This document shows positions 24,019 to 33,240 of a DNA stretch of 44,718 nt, one piece after another. The notes under the pieces are model-generated. The model was not told the origin of the DNA and did no database searches. It saw only the letters and a program-made list of their open reading frames with translations. The translations under genes were made by a program, and so were the position numbers. The first letter of the stretch is position 1. Each line of letters starts with the position of its first letter. Origin of the DNA: Cyclobacteriaceae bacterium (GTDB lineage: Bacteria; Bacteroidota; Bacteroidia; Cytophagales; Cyclobacteriaceae); contig JALONI010000013.1 of assembly GCA_025455015.1 (NCBI GenBank), positions 1 to 44,718 on the forward strand, written 5' to 3'.

Positions 24019-24569
24019 TGGCAACGCCTAGACTCAAGGAAAAGTACCAGAAGGAGATCGTGCAGAACCTGAAGCAGAAGTTTCAGTACAGTTCTGTCAT
24101 GCAGGTACCCAAAATTCAGAAAATCTGTATCAACAAGGGCATTGGTGCCGCAGTGGCAGACAAGAAATTGATTGACCAAGGGGTGGAAGAACTCACCACC
24201 ATCACCGGTCAAAAGGCCGTGGCTACCCGCTCCAAGAAAGATATCTCCAACTTTAAGTTGCGCAACAACCAGGCCATTGGGGCCAAGGTAACGTTGCGGG
24301 GCGACCGCATGTACGAATTCATGGATCGCCTCATGAACGTGGCATTACCCCGCGTGCGCGACTTTAAAGGGGTGAGCGACAAAGGCTTTGACGGCCGCGG
24401 CAATTACACCCTGGGGGTAAAAGAACAGATCATCTTCCCGGAGATCTCCATCGACAAGGTGAACAAAATCAACGGTATGGACATCACGTTTGTGACCACC
24501 GCCAATACCGATGAAGAGAGCTACGAACTATTGAAGGCATTTGGGATGCCTTTTGTGAACAAAAACTAA
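24018..24569 (+). CDS. rplE: Ribosomal protein L5
   Basis: This 183-residue 50S protein binds 5S rRNA and contacts S13 and the P-site tRNA. The blocks [35 protein letters not shown], and [20 protein letters not shown] are all in place, and length is normal. It is co-translated with rplX and followed by rpsN. Confidence 0.98.
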   Translation: MATPRLKEKYQKEIVQNLKQKFQYSSVMQVPKIQKICINKGIGAAVADKKLIDQGVEELTTITGQKAVATRSKKDISNFKLRNNQAIGAKVTLRGDRMYEFMDRLMNVALPRVRDFKGVSDKGFDGRGNYTLGVKEQIIFPEISIDKVNKINGMDITFVTTANTDEESYELLKAFGMPFVNKN

Positions 24570-24578
24570 CCCGTTGAC

Positions 24579-24848
24579 ATGGCAAAATTATCGATCATCG
24601 CCAGGGACAAGAAAAAGGAGGAATTGGTGAAGCGCTATGCCGCCAAACGCAAGGCTTTGAAAGAGGCCGGCAATTGGGAGGCATTGGACAAGCTGCCGAG
24701 GAGCTCATCACCCGTACGGTTGCGCAGCCGGTGCAAACTCACCGGTCGCCCGCGCGGATACATGAGCAAGTTCGGCATCTGCCGTAACCAGTTCCGCCAG
24801 TTGGCTTCCGAGGGCAAAATCCCCGGAGTGACCAAGTCGTCCTGGTAA
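24579..24848 (+). CDS. rpsN: Ribosomal protein S14, zinc-independent type
   Basis: This 89-residue 30S head protein belongs to the longer form. It has no CxxC pairs, so no zinc site, unlike the 61-residue zinc form. [20 protein letters not shown] and [19 protein letters not shown] mark the family. It is the last gene before a 166-base gap that holds a second promoter. Confidence 0.97.
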   Translation: MAKLSIIARDKKKEELVKRYAAKRKALKEAGNWEALDKLPRSSSPVRLRSRCKLTGRPRGYMSKFGICRNQFRQLASEGKIPGVTKSSW

Positions 24849-24940
24849 TGGCAGGGGCCGCGCCCCGCAAATACATATTGGTTGCTGAGTATCCAGGTCA
24901 GAAAAGGGCAAAAAAGGCCCCAACTGAAACCGGATAACAG

Positions 24941-24971
24941 TTTGAATAACAAAAATTGTTATATAACTTTG
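24941..24971 (+). promoter_or_regulatory. Internal promoter before rpsH, perfect Bacteroidota consensus
   Basis: TTTG at 24941-24944, exactly 19 bases, then TAACTTTG at 24964-24971 is a full match to the TTTG-N19-TAnnTTTG consensus. It lies in the only sizeable gap of the first half of the operon, 44 bases before the rpsH ATG. It would give the distal half of the operon its own transcription. Confidence 0.85.
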
Positions 24972-24974
24972 CAG

Positions 24975-25003
24975 CCCGTTTCAAAAAACGGGTTTGCTTT
25001 TTT
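24975..25003 (+). terminator. Terminator-like hairpin in the rpsH leader
   Basis: CCCGTTT (24975-24981), loop CAAA, AAACGGG (24986-24992), then TTTGC and six T (24998-25003). The 7-base stem with a T-tail looks like an intrinsic terminator or attenuator for read-through from the proximal genes. For RNA made from the internal promoter it would form right at the 5' end, where it may act as a stability or feedback element instead. Which role holds cannot be read from sequence. Confidence 0.6.
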
Positions 25004-25014
25004 AGTAAAAACGA

Positions 25015-25419
25015 ATGAAAACAACAGATCCCATCGCAGATTACCTGACCCGGTTGCGCAACGCCATCAAGGCGCGTCACCGCGTGGTGGATGTACCTGC
25101 CTCCAATCTTAAAAAGGAGATGACGAAGGTGCTATTCGACAAAGGCTACATACTCAACTACAAGTTTGAGGATACCGACAACAGGCAGGGCAACATCAAA
25201 ATCGCGTTGAAGTACAACCCGGAAACGAAGGAGTCGGCCATCACCAAATTACACCGCGTGAGCACGCCCGGGTTGCGGCAGTACAAGCCCGCCACCGAGC
25301 TGCCCAAGGTGCTCAACGGGCTGGGCATCGCTATTTTGTCTACCTCCAAGGGTGTCATCACCGACAAAGAAGCACGCGTGCTCAAGGTGGGTGGGGAAGT
25401 ATTGTGTTACATCTATTAA
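25015..25419 (+). CDS. rpsH: Ribosomal protein S8
   Basis: This 134-residue 30S protein binds helix 21 of 16S r[21 protein letters not shown] at the start and [20 protein letters not shown] at the end are typical. In E. coli S8 is the feedback regulator of the spc operon. Here it is the first gene after an internal promoter with a leader hairpin, a sensible place for such control, though no S8 site was identified. Confidence 0.97.
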   Translation: MKTTDPIADYLTRLRNAIKARHRVVDVPASNLKKEMTKVLFDKGYILNYKFEDTDNRQGNIKIALKYNPETKESAITKLHRVSTPGLRQYKPATELPKVLNGLGIAILSTSKGVITDKEARVLKVGGEVLCYIY

Positions 25420-25431
25420 TCCGCAGCCACT

Positions 25432-25989
25432 ATGTCACGCATCGGCAAACTCGCGATAACGGTCCCCAAGGGGGTAACGATTACGCATCTTGAGCGCGAA
25501 AACCAGGTGGTTGTGAAAGGGCCTAAGGGCGAACTCAAGCAATCGTTGGTGGGCAAGTTTAAAATTGAGCAGAACGAAAATGAAGTTACCCTGCAGCGTC
25601 CGTCCGAGCAAAAGGGAGACCGCGCCAAGCACGGGTTATACCGCGCGCTCATCGCCAACATGGTTGAGGGCGTGAGCAAAGGGTACAAACGCGAAATGGA
25701 ACTGGTGGGTGTGGGATACAAGGCTTCGGCCCAAGGCAACGTGTTGGAGTTGAGCCTCGGCTTTTCGCACAACGTGTTTGTGGCCATCCCTTCGGAATTG
25801 AAAATAACGGCCGCCCAGGAGAAAGGGCAGAACCCCCTGATCACCCTGGAAGGCATCGACAAGCAACTGGTGGGGCAGGTAGCTGCCAAAATCAAGTCGT
25901 TGCGCAAGGTAGAACCGTACAAAGGCAAGGGTATCCGCTTTGTGGGTGAGTATGTACGCAGAAAAGCTGGTAAAGCAGCCGCTAAATAA
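25432..25989 (+). CDS. rplF: Ribosomal protein L6
   Basis: This 185-residue 50S protein has two similar domains and contacts the sarcin-ricin loop region. MSRIGKLAITVPKGV at the start, MVEGVSKGYKREMELVGVGY in the middle and EPYKGKGIRFVGEYVRRKAG at the end are complete. Confidence 0.98.
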   Translation: MSRIGKLAITVPKGVTITHLERENQVVVKGPKGELKQSLVGKFKIEQNENEVTLQRPSEQKGDRAKHGLYRALIANMVEGVSKGYKREMELVGVGYKASAQGNVLELSLGFSHNVFVAIPSELKITAAQEKGQNPLITLEGIDKQLVGQVAAKIKSLRKVEPYKGKGIRFVGEYVRRKAGKAAAK

Positions 25990-25996
25990 TTGACGT

Positions 25997-26353
25997 ATGG
26001 CAAACATTAAGACGAAACAACAAAGACGCGGCCGCATTCGGGCGGGTATCCGCAAGAAGCTGGAGGGCACCTCGGAGCGCCCCCGGTTGTCGGTGTTCCG
26101 CAGCAACAAAGGCATTTATGCACAGGTCATTGACGATAGCAAAGGCCACACGTTGGCTTCTGCGTCTTCGGCCGACATTGATAAGAAACTAGGGTTGAAC
26201 CTGTCCATCTCCAAGCAGGTGGGCAAAATTGTGGCCGAGCGCGCCATTGCCTCGGGGGTAAACACGATCGTTTTCGACCGCAACGGGTATTTGTATCACG
26301 GTAACGTAAAAGCTTTGGCCGAAGCAGCCAGAGAGGCAGGTTTAAAATTCTAA
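25997..26353 (+). CDS. rplR: Ribosomal protein L18
   Basis: This 118-residue 50S protein binds 5S rRNA together with L5. The basic N-terminus ([20 protein letters not shown]), [20 protein letters not shown], and the C-terminal [20 protein letters not shown] are the family blocks. rpsE follows after 4 bases. Confidence 0.98.
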   Translation: MANIKTKQQRRGRIRAGIRKKLEGTSERPRLSVFRSNKGIYAQVIDDSKGHTLASASSADIDKKLGLNLSISKQVGKIVAERAIASGVNTIVFDRNGYLYHGNVKALAEAAREAGLKF

Positions 26354-26357
26354 CAGC

Positions 26358-26876
26358 ATGACTCAAAGTAACGTCAGCACAGTAAAGGCAAGCGAAATCG
26401 ACCTGAAAGAAAAGGTGGTTGCCATCCAACGCGTGGCCAAAGTGGTAAAGGGCGGAAGACGCTTCAGCTTTGCTGCCATTGTGGTTGTGGGCGATGGCAA
26501 TGGGGTAGTCGGGTACGGATTGGGCAAAGCCAATGAAGTAACCGATGCCATCACAAAAGGTATTGATGACGCGAAGAAGCATTTGGTGAAAGTGCCGATC
26601 ATCAAAGGCACCGTGCCGCATGAGTCGACCGGAAAATTTGGAGGCGGATACGTGTTGCTGAAGCCTGCTTCGCCCGGTACGGGTGTTATTGCTGGGGGTG
26701 CGATGCGTGCCGTATTGGAGAGCGCAGGCGTACATAATGTGTTAGCCAAGTCAAAGGGTTCGTCTAACCCCCACAACGTGGTGAAGGCTACGTTCAAGGC
26801 GTTGACTACCATGCGCGATGCAAACACCATTGCCCGTAACAGAGGCATTCAACTATCGAAAGTATTTAACGGATAA
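26358..26876 (+). CDS. rpsE: Ribosomal protein S5
   Basis: This 172-residue 30S protein is involved in accuracy and mRNA entry. [20 protein letters not shown] is the double-stranded-RNA-binding-like N-terminal domain and [20 protein letters not shown] the conserved second-domain loop. Length and order are normal. Confidence 0.98.
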   Translation: MTQSNVSTVKASEIDLKEKVVAIQRVAKVVKGGRRFSFAAIVVVGDGNGVVGYGLGKANEVTDAITKGIDDAKKHLVKVPIIKGTVPHESTGKFGGGYVLLKPASPGTGVIAGGAMRAVLESAGVHNVLAKSKGSSNPHNVVKATFKALTTMRDANTIARNRGIQLSKVFNG

Positions 26877-26882
26877 ACTCGT

Positions 26883-27062
26883 ATGGCAAAGGTCAAAATC
26901 ACCCAGGTGCGCAGCACCATCAAACGTCCGGACACCCAGATACGGACCATCAAATCGTTGGGCTTGGGGAAGTTGCACGCCACCGTAGAAGTAGAATACA
27001 CCCCGTCTATCCAGGGCATGGTTCGTAAAGTAAGCCACCTGGTTAGCGTAACTGAATTGTAA
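26883..27062 (+). CDS. rpmD: Ribosomal protein L30
   Basis: This 59-residue 50S protein lies between rpsE and rplO. It reads MAKVKITQVRSTIKRPDTQI, then RTIKSLGLGKLHATVEVEYT, and ends VSHLVSVTEL. The TLKSLGLGK-type motif and the final V..V pattern are diagnostic. Only one base separates its stop from the rplO ATG. Confidence 0.95.
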   Translation: MAKVKITQVRSTIKRPDTQIRTIKSLGLGKLHATVEVEYTPSIQGMVRKVSHLVSVTEL

Positions 27063-27063
27063 T

Positions 27064-27507
27064 ATGAAGTTGCACACACTTAAGCCGGCCACAGGCTCGG
27101 TAAAAACAAATAAGCGCCTCGGGCGCGGGCAAGGTTCGGGCGGCAGCACGGCAGGCCGCGGCCACAAAGGCGCGCAATCGCGCTCGGGCTACAGCAAGAA
27201 AATTGGCTTTGAAGGCGGGCAGATGCCGCTTCAAAGGCGCGTGCCCAAGTTCGGCTTCAAGAACAACAACAAAGTGTACTTCAAGTCCATCAACTTGGAT
27301 GTGTTGGAGCAATTGGCCCAAAAGACCAACGCTTCGGCCATTGATGTGGCGCTGTTGGTAAGCAACGGGCTGGTGGGCAAGAAAGACAAAGTGAAAATAT
27401 TGGGAAGAGGCGAGTTGAAGTCGAAAATCAATGTATCGGCACATGCCTTTTCTGAAACAGCAACCAAAGCCATTGAAACTGCAGGCGGCACTGCAACAAC
27501 GATTTAA
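27064..27507 (+). CDS. rplO: Ribosomal protein L15
   Basis: This 147-residue 50S protein has the very basic, Gly-rich N-terminal extension (RLGRGQGSGGSTAGRGHKGA) that reaches into 23S rRNA. GFEGGQMPLQRRVPKFGF and the C-terminal AHAFSETATKAIETAGG complete the family pattern. It is followed by secY after 2 bases. Confidence 0.97.
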   Translation: MKLHTLKPATGSVKTNKRLGRGQGSGGSTAGRGHKGAQSRSGYSKKIGFEGGQMPLQRRVPKFGFKNNNKVYFKSINLDVLEQLAQKTNASAIDVALLVSNGLVGKKDKVKILGRGELKSKINVSAHAFSETATKAIETAGGTATTI

Positions 27508-27509
27508 GG

Positions 27510-28841
27510 ATGAAGCGTTTCTTCACGACTATAAAGAACATTTTCTCCATTGAGGACCTTCGCATCCGCATCCTCAATACGATTGGCTTCCTGATCATTT
27601 TCCGGTTGGGATCATACATCGTATTGCCGGGTATTGACGCGGTGGCCCTCGAGGCCGAACTGGCCAACGGCCCCACCAAGGGCGGGCTGTTGGGTTTGCT
27701 CGATACGTTTTCGGGCGGTTCGTTTAGTCGCGTGTCGTTGTTTGCGTTGGGTATCATGCCCTACATTTCGGCATCCATTGTGATTCAGCTATTGACAGTA
27801 GCGGTGCCCAGTTTCACCAAACTTCAAAAGGAGGGCGAAAGTGGGCGTAAGAAGCTGAACCAATATACGCGCGTGCTCACCATCGCCATCACCGCTGCGC
27901 AAGCGTACGGTTATCTGCGCACCCAGGTGCCGGCCAACGTCATTATCGACCCCGGGTTCTTCTTCACCTTCAGCTCCATTCTCATTATGATTGGTAGCAC
28001 CATGTTCTGCATGTGGTTGGGCGAGCGCATCACCGACAAGGGCATCGGTAACGGTATTAGCATGTTAATCATGATCGGCATTGTGTCGCGCTTCCCGGTG
28101 GCCATCCAGCAAGAAGTAGGTTTGAAGTTGGAGTCAGGCGGGCTGATCCTGTTTATTATTGAGTTACTGGCCCTGTTCTTTGTGGTGGTGGGCGTGATCG
28201 CGCTGACGCAGGCCGTGCGCAAGATTCCCGTTCAGTACGCCAAGCAAGTGGTGGGTAATAAACTTTACGGAGGCAAGCGCGATTTCATTCCCTTGAAGTT
28301 GAACTCGGCCGGTGTAATGCCGATCATTTTTGCCCAAGCGCTCATGTTTTTGCCAACGCTGGCCGCCCAGCCGTGGGCCGATACCGATGCGGGGGCCTAT
28401 GTGCTCACCGCGTTTAACAATTTTACCACCTGGCAGTACAACGTGTTGTTTGGCTTGTTGATTCTGCTGTTCACCTTTTTCTACACAGCGATCACGGTCC
28501 CTTCCAACGACATTGCTGAAAATTTGAAACGAAACGGAGGCTTTGTGCCGGGCGTGAAGCCAGGCAAACAAACAGCCGAGTTTATCGATACGGTTTTATC
28601 AAGAATTACTTTACCGGGCGCCATCTTTTTGGCCATTGTTGCCATCCTTCCTGCCTTTGCGGTGTTGGCCGGCATCAGCCAGAACTTCGCTCAGTTTTAT
28701 GGGGGCACCTCGCTGCTGATTTTAGTGGGTGTGGTGTTGGATACGCTTCAGCAAATTGAAAGCTATCTGCTCATGAGACATTACGAAGGCATGATGAAGT
28801 CGGGCAGAGTAAAAGGACGTTCTCAGTTTGCTGCGGCTTAA
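27510..28841 (+). CDS. secY: Protein translocase subunit SecY
   Basis: This 443-residue inner-membrane protein is the pore of the Sec translocon, with ten membrane segments. Diagnostic parts are FRLGSYIVLPGIDAVAL in the first helix region and the plug area LLGLLDTFSGGSFSRVSLFA. The cytoplasmic loops include KLQKEGESGRKKLNQYTR and the C-terminal RHYEGMMKSGRVKGRSQF. Its place after rplO is conserved. map follows after 6 bases; adk, often found between secY and map in other bacteria, is missing. Confidence 0.98.
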   Translation: MKRFFTTIKNIFSIEDLRIRILNTIGFLIIFRLGSYIVLPGIDAVALEAELANGPTKGGLLGLLDTFSGGSFSRVSLFALGIMPYISASIVIQLLTVAVPSFTKLQKEGESGRKKLNQYTRVLTIAITAAQAYGYLRTQVPANVIIDPGFFFTFSSILIMIGSTMFCMWLGERITDKGIGNGISMLIMIGIVSRFPVAIQQEVGLKLESGGLILFIIELLALFFVVVGVIALTQAVRKIPVQYAKQVVGNKLYGGKRDFIPLKLNSAGVMPIIFAQALMFLPTLAAQPWADTDAGAYVLTAFNNFTTWQYNVLFGLLILLFTFFYTAITVPSNDIAENLKRNGGFVPGVKPGKQTAEFIDTVLSRITLPGAIFLAIVAILPAFAVLAGISQNFAQFYGGTSLLILVGVVLDTLQQIESYLLMRHYEGMMKSGRVKGRSQFAAA

Positions 28842-28847
28842 GGTAAC

Positions 28848-29642
28848 ATGGTTCGCCTCAAGACGGACGAAGAGATTGAATTGATTCGCGTTAGCTCTGA
28901 ACTATTGAGCCGGGTACACGGGGAGATAGCCAAGCATGTGAAGCCGGGTGTCAAAACCCAGCACCTCGACAAAGTAGCCGAGGAGTTCATCCGCGATCAC
29001 GGAGCTTCGCCTTCGTTTAAAGGCTTTCAGGGGTTTCCGGCCTCGTTGTGTATTTCGGTGAATGATGTGGTCGTACACGGATTTCCCGGAGGGCATGAGC
29101 TAAAGGAAACGGACATCGTAACGGTGGATTGTGGCGTGAAGTACCAAGGATGGTACAGCGACTCCGCTTATACTTATCCGATGCCCAAGGTGAGCCCGCC
29201 CGTGATGGACTTGCTCAACCGGACGTACGACTCGCTCTACTTGGGCATTGGCCAGGTGAAGTTGGGTAACCGGATTGGTGACATCGGCTTTGCGATCCAG
29301 AGTTATGTCGAGAAGTTCGGATACGGTGTGGTGCGGGAGTTGGTGGGACACGGTGTAGGACATGGTGTACACGAAGACCCGGAAGTGCCCAACTACGGCA
29401 AAAAGGGCAAAGGGGTGAAGCTGGTCAACGGGATGGTGTTTGCCATTGAGCCGATGATCAACCTGGGCAAAAAGAGTGTGGTGCAGGAGAAAGACGGGTG
29501 GACCATCCGTACGGCCGACCGCAAGCCGAGTGCTCATTTTGAGCATACGGTAGCATTGAGAAACGGAGAAGCAGAGGTACTAACGACATTTGAACATATA
29601 GAACGAAATTTTACGTATCCGTGGCGAAACAAAAGTCGATAG
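28848..29642 (+). CDS. map: Methionine aminopeptidase, type I
   Basis: This 264-residue enzyme removes the initiator methionine from new proteins. The five metal ligands are present: D94 (VDCGV), D105 (YSDSAYT), H168 ([13 protein letters not shown]), E201 (FAIEPM) and E232 (HFEHTV), with substrate-binding H77. Its 3' end overlaps the GTG start of infA by 22 bases, so the two are translated from overlapping frames. Confidence 0.97.
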   Translation: MVRLKTDEEIELIRVSSELLSRVHGEIAKHVKPGVKTQHLDKVAEEFIRDHGASPSFKGFQGFPASLCISVNDVVVHGFPGGHELKETDIVTVDCGVKYQGWYSDSAYTYPMPKVSPPVMDLLNRTYDSLYLGIGQVKLGNRIGDIGFAIQSYVEKFGYGVVRELVGHGVGHGVHEDPEVPNYGKKGKGVKLVNGMVFAIEPMINLGKKSVVQEKDGWTIRTADRKPSAHFEHTVALRNGEAEVLTTFEHIERNFTYPWRNKSR

Positions 29643-29839
29643 AGCAAGATGGAACGATAGCCGAAGCGTTGTCAAACGCGATGTTTCGGGTGCAATTGGA
29701 AAACGGGCACGAGGTATTGGCCCACATTTCCGGCAAGATGCGGATGAACTACATCCGTTTGTTGCCGGGCGATCGAGTGAAATTGGAAATGTCTCCGTAC
29801 GATTTAACCAAAGCGCGGATCACATTTCGATATAAATAA
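29621..29839 (+). CDS. infA: Translation initiation factor IF-1
   Basis: This 72-residue OB-fold protein occupies the A site during initiation. It starts with GTG at 29621 ([20 protein letters not shown]), and contains [20 protein letters not shown] and [12 protein letters not shown], the complete family pattern. The overlap of 22 bases with map is unusual, but the protein start is fixed by the conserved N-terminus. The spacer to rpmJ is 32 bases. Confidence 0.96.
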   Translation: MAKQKSIEQDGTIAEALSNAMFRVQLENGHEVLAHISGKMRMNYIRLLPGDRVKLEMSPYDLTKARITFRYK

Positions 29840-29871
29840 AAAAGGCTGGTGAGGCCTACAAATGAAGAGTT

Positions 29872-29988
29872 ATGAAAGTAAGAGCATCCATCAAAAAGCG
29901 CAGCGCTGATTGCAAGATCATCAGACGCAAAGGCAAGTTGTATGTGATTAACAAGAAGAATCCACGGTATAAACAAAGACAAGGATAA
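29872..29988 (+). CDS. rpmJ: Ribosomal protein L36, zinc-free form
   Basis: This 38-residue protein reads [20 protein letters not shown] and then [18 protein letters not shown]. It is the smallest 50S protein. Three of the four usual zinc ligands (the CxxC pair plus the later C and H) are replaced; only C14 remains. So it is the C-minus form that does not need zinc. The ATG at 29872 is fixed by the conserved N-terminus. rpsM follows after 2 bases. Confidence 0.95.
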   Translation: MKVRASIKKRSADCKIIRRKGKLYVINKKNPRYKQRQG

Positions 29989-29990
29989 TT

Positions 29991-30371
29991 ATGGCACGTA
30001 TCGCAGGGGTTGATATTCCCGATAACAAACGAGGCGAAATCAGCCTCACGTACATTTTTGGCATTGGCCGTAGGTCAGCTCAGAAAATACTTTCGCAAGC
30101 CAACGTAAGCTGGGACAAGAAAGTAAAAGACTGGAATGACGATGAAGCAAATGCCGTGCGTGCTGTCATTGCCGAGCAATTCCGGATTGAAGGATCGCTC
30201 AAGTCAGAGGTGCAAATGAGCATCAAACGACTGATGGACATTGGGTGCTATCGCGGGCTGCGCCATCGCAAAGGCTTGCCCGTGCGTGGCCAAACCACCA
30301 AAAACAATGCGCGTACCCGCAAGGGCAAGCGCAAGACGGTGGCCAACAAGAAGAAGGCAACCAAAGGATAA
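29991..30371 (+). CDS. rpsM: Ribosomal protein S13
   Basis: This 126-residue 30S head protein contacts the P-site tRNA and L5. [20 protein letters not shown] at the start, the helix pair, and [20 protein letters not shown] with a basic C-terminal tail are all typical. Confidence 0.98.
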   Translation: MARIAGVDIPDNKRGEISLTYIFGIGRRSAQKILSQANVSWDKKVKDWNDDEANAVRAVIAEQFRIEGSLKSEVQMSIKRLMDIGCYRGLRHRKGLPVRGQTTKNNARTRKGKRKTVANKKKATKG

Positions 30372-30402
30372 TTAACTAACAGAACACTCATTACTTTTCC
30401 CT

Positions 30403-30807
30403 ATGGCAACAGCAGCGGCAGAAAAGAAGAAAGATAAAAGCAAGAAGCGTGTGGTAAACGTGGAGGCGGTGGGCCAGGCGCACATCCACGCCACGTTCAA
30501 CAACATCATCATTGCCATGACCAATTCCACCGGGCAGGTGATCTCCTGGGCTTCGGCTGGCAAGATGGGTTTCAAAGGCTCGAAGAAAAACACACCCTAT
30601 GCCGCCCAAATGGCTGCGCAGGAGTGTGCCACCAAGGCGTTTGAACTGGGCATGCGCAAGGCAGAGGTGTTTGTGAAAGGCCCGGGCGCAGGGCGGGAGT
30701 CGGCCATCCGCACCATCCAGGGCGCGGGTATCGAAGTGACGATCATCCGCGATGTGACCCCCATGCCGCACAACGGTTGCCGGCCGCCTAAAAAGCGCAG
30801 GGTATAA
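30403..30807 (+). CDS. rpsK: Ribosomal protein S11
   Basis: This 134-residue 30S platform protein contains [20 protein letters not shown] and [20 protein letters not shown]. It ends [18 protein letters not shown], the usual C-terminus. The next gene, rpsD, starts after a 112-base gap in which I see no clear promoter or hairpin. Confidence 0.98.
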   Translation: MATAAAEKKKDKSKKRVVNVEAVGQAHIHATFNNIIIAMTNSTGQVISWASAGKMGFKGSKKNTPYAAQMAAQECATKAFELGMRKAEVFVKGPGAGRESAIRTIQGAGIEVTIIRDVTPMPHNGCRPPKKRRV

Positions 30808-30919
30808 CCCAGGTTGAAACCGATTTGATTTTTGTAACGACTGACAAGAAGAGAAAATATTAACGGAGTGAGGAGCAGGCAAATCCCCGACCCTCAGCCC
30901 ACCAATTTGAAATAAAACT

Positions 30920-31525
30920 ATGGCAAGGTACACAGGCCCCAAGGCACGGATCTCCAGAAGGTTTAACGAGCCCATCCTCGGTGAAAGCAAGGCGCTTCAG
31001 AAGAAGAACTATGCTCCGGGCATGCACGGCAAAGGCAAAAAGCGCAAGCAATCAGAATATGCTGTGCAGTTAGCCGAAAAACAGAAAGCCAAATACATCT
31101 ATGGCGTGTTGGAGCGCCAGTTTGCGCACACGTTCGACAAGGCTTCGCGCAAAAAGGGTGTGACAGGCGAGGTGCTCCTGCAATTGTTGGAAGCACGCTT
31201 GGACAACACCGTGTACCGCATGGGTATTGCCCCTACGCGCAGGGCGGCCCGCCAGCTGGTAGTGCACAAGCACATCCTGGTCAATGGTGATGTGGTAAAC
31301 ATCCCTTCGTTCACACTGAAGCCGGGCGATGTGGTGGGGGTACGTGAGAAATCAAAGTCGCTGGAAACCATCAACAATAGCCTGTCCATACAGGGAGCAA
31401 AAAAATACAACTGGCTGGAGTGGGACGTTAACGAGATGACCGGTAAGTTCATCAACCTACCGCCCCGCGAAGATATTCCCGAGAATATCAACGAGCAGTT
31501 GATCGTGGAATTGTACTCGAAGTAA
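30920..31525 (+). CDS. rpsD: Ribosomal protein S4
   Basis: This 201-residue 30S protein starts small-subunit assembly. It begins [20 protein letters not shown] and has the S4 domain block [20 protein letters not shown] and [20 protein letters not shown]. No zinc-binding cysteines are seen. S4 is a known feedback regulator of the alpha operon in E. coli; the 112-base gap before it could host such a site, but nothing specific is visible. Confidence 0.98.
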   Translation: MARYTGPKARISRRFNEPILGESKALQKKNYAPGMHGKGKKRKQSEYAVQLAEKQKAKYIYGVLERQFAHTFDKASRKKGVTGEVLLQLLEARLDNTVYRMGIAPTRRAARQLVVHKHILVNGDVVNIPSFTLKPGDVVGVREKSKSLETINNSLSIQGAKKYNWLEWDVNEMTGKFINLPPREDIPENINEQLIVELYSK

Positions 31526-31547
31526 TACTAACGTAAACAATCACATT

Positions 31548-32537
31548 ATGTCAATACTTGCATTTCAAATGCCGGAGAAGGTGGTGATGGAAAAATCGGA
31601 TGATTTCCGAGGTCTTTTCACATTCAAACCTCTGGAGAAAGGATATGGGGTTACCATCGGAAATGCGTTGAGAAGGATTTTGTTGTCTTCATTGGAGGGA
31701 TATGCGATTACGGGCATCAAGATACCAGGTGTGTTGCATGAGTTTTCGACCATCGAAGGGGTGGTAGAGGATGTAGCCGAGATTATTTTGAACTTGAAAC
31801 AAGTTCGCTTCAGGAAAACAAGCGAAGTGAACGAGTCTAAAATTACGGTCAACATCAAGAAGCAAAAGCAGTTCAAGGCAGGCGACATCGCTAAGTTCAC
31901 CAGCAACTTTGAGATTTTGAATCCTGACCATGTGATCTGCAACCTGGACGAGACGGCTCACTTCGAGATTGAACTGACCGTGGAGAAGGGGCGCGGCTAC
32001 CTGCCCGCAGAAGAGAATAAGCCCAACGAGCAGGTATTCGGGTTCATCGCCATCGATGCCATTTTCACCCCGGTAAAAAATGTCAAGTACAGTGTGGAGA
32101 ACACCCGTGTGGAGCAGAAAACTGACTACGAAAAGCTGGTGATCGACATTGAAACCGATGGCTCCATCCATCCGGAAAAGGCGTTGGAAGGCGCGGCATT
32201 CATTTTGATCCAGCACTTCCGGCTGTTCTCGGACAAATCAATCGAACTCGAAACCGGCAAAGACAGCGAAATTGAGCAAGTAGACGAGGAAATGCTGCAC
32301 ATGCGCAAGCTGTTGAAGACTCCTCTTCATGACCTGGATTTGTCAGTACGCGCATACAACTGCTTGAAGGCAGCCGATGTAAAAACCCTGGGCGACCTGG
32401 TGCAGTTGGAGATTTCAGACATGATGAAGTTCCGCAACTTTGGCAAGAAATCCTTGGCGGAACTGGAACAATTGGTAGCCGACAAGAACTTGACGTTCGG
32501 CATGGACCTGGGAAAATATAAACTGGACGAAGACTAA
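31548..32537 (+). CDS. rpoA: RNA polymerase subunit alpha
   Basis: This 329-residue protein has the N-terminal assembly domain ([36 protein letters not shown]). It also has the C-terminal domain for DNA and activator contact ([36 protein letters not shown]). Full length. It overlaps the start of rplQ by one base (TAATG). Confidence 0.98.
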   Translation: MSILAFQMPEKVVMEKSDDFRGLFTFKPLEKGYGVTIGNALRRILLSSLEGYAITGIKIPGVLHEFSTIEGVVEDVAEIILNLKQVRFRKTSEVNESKITVNIKKQKQFKAGDIAKFTSNFEILNPDHVICNLDETAHFEIELTVEKGRGYLPAEENKPNEQVFGFIAIDAIFTPVKNVKYSVENTRVEQKTDYEKLVIDIETDGSIHPEKALEGAAFILIQHFRLFSDKSIELETGKDSEIEQVDEEMLHMRKLLKTPLHDLDLSVRAYNCLKAADVKTLGDLVQLEISDMMKFRNFGKKSLAELEQLVADKNLTFGMDLGKYKLDED

Positions 32538-33058
32538 TGAGACACGGTAAGAAAGTAAATCACCTCGGCCGCACATCATCGCATCGGCATGCGCTGTTGT
32601 CAAACCTGGCTTCTTCGCTTATCATGAATAAGCGCATTACCACCACGGTGGCCAAAGCCAAGGCTTTGCGCAAGTACGTAGAGCCGCTGATCACCAAGGC
32701 AAAGGACAACACCACGCATTCGCGCAGAACGGTGATGTCGTACTTGCAAAACAAAGAGTCGGTAGCCACGCTGTTTGGTGAAGTGGCTGGCCGTGTGGGC
32801 AACCGGGCAGGCGGCTACACGCGCATCATCAAAATGGGCGATGTTCGTCTGGGCGACAATGCCGAAATGTGTTTGCTGGAACTGGTGGACTTCAACGACA
32901 TCTACAAGAAGGACGCGGCCACCAAAAAGGCCAAAACCCGCAGGGGGCGTGGCAAGAAAACAGACGCCACGGAGGTCGAAACAGTTGAAGCTCCGGCAGC
33001 CGAGGAAAAGGCCGCCAAACCAAAAAAAGCCGCTAAGAAGACCAAAAAGGAGGAATAG
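32537..33058 (+). CDS. rplQ: Ribosomal protein L17 with Lys/Ala-rich tail
   Basis: This 173-residue 50S protein has the usual core: [40 protein letters not shown], and [20 protein letters not shown] up to about residue 120. A low-complexity tail of some 50 residues rich in Lys, Ala and Glu follows; enterobacterial L17 is about 127 residues. The tail is probably disordered. It is the last gene of the operon. Confidence 0.97.
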   Translation: MRHGKKVNHLGRTSSHRHALLSNLASSLIMNKRITTTVAKAKALRKYVEPLITKAKDNTTHSRRTVMSYLQNKESVATLFGEVAGRVGNRAGGYTRIIKMGDVRLGDNAEMCLLELVDFNDIYKKDAATKKAKTRRGRGKKTDATEVETVEAPAAEEKAAKPKKAAKKTKKEE

Positions 33059-33080
33059 TGGTTGGTTAGAAATAAATGAG

Positions 33081-33114
33081 AAAGGGATTGAACGCGCGGT
33101 CAATCCCTTTTTTT
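33081..33114 (+). terminator. Strong intrinsic terminator of the ribosomal operon
   Basis: AAAGGGATTGA (33081-33091), an 8-base loop, TCAATCCCTTT (33100-33110), then a run of T to 33114 makes an 11-base perfect stem. It lies 22 bases after the rplQ stop. Confidence 0.9.
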
Positions 33115-33209
33115 ATGACCAAAAAACCGGTCGGATCGAGTTGCCTTGCGGATCAAACGTATGCGGAAAGATTTGATCCCGAAGGCCGCTAAACGCCTCG
33201 GCAAAAGAG

Positions 33210-33217
33210 TATTTTTG
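33210..33217 (+). promoter_or_regulatory. -7 promoter element TATTTTTG of carA
   Basis: An exact TAnnTTTG box 23 bases before the TTG start of carA. No good TTTG is seen 19 bases upstream. Together with the terminator before it, it makes carA a separate unit from the ribosomal operon. Confidence 0.5.
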
Positions 33218-33240
33218 TTGCACTAAAAATCACAGTTTCC

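Noticed and set aside
24854-24866. GGGGC-CGC-GCCCC stem after rpsN as a terminator
   Set aside because: Short stem without a T-run; noted as a possible small structure only.
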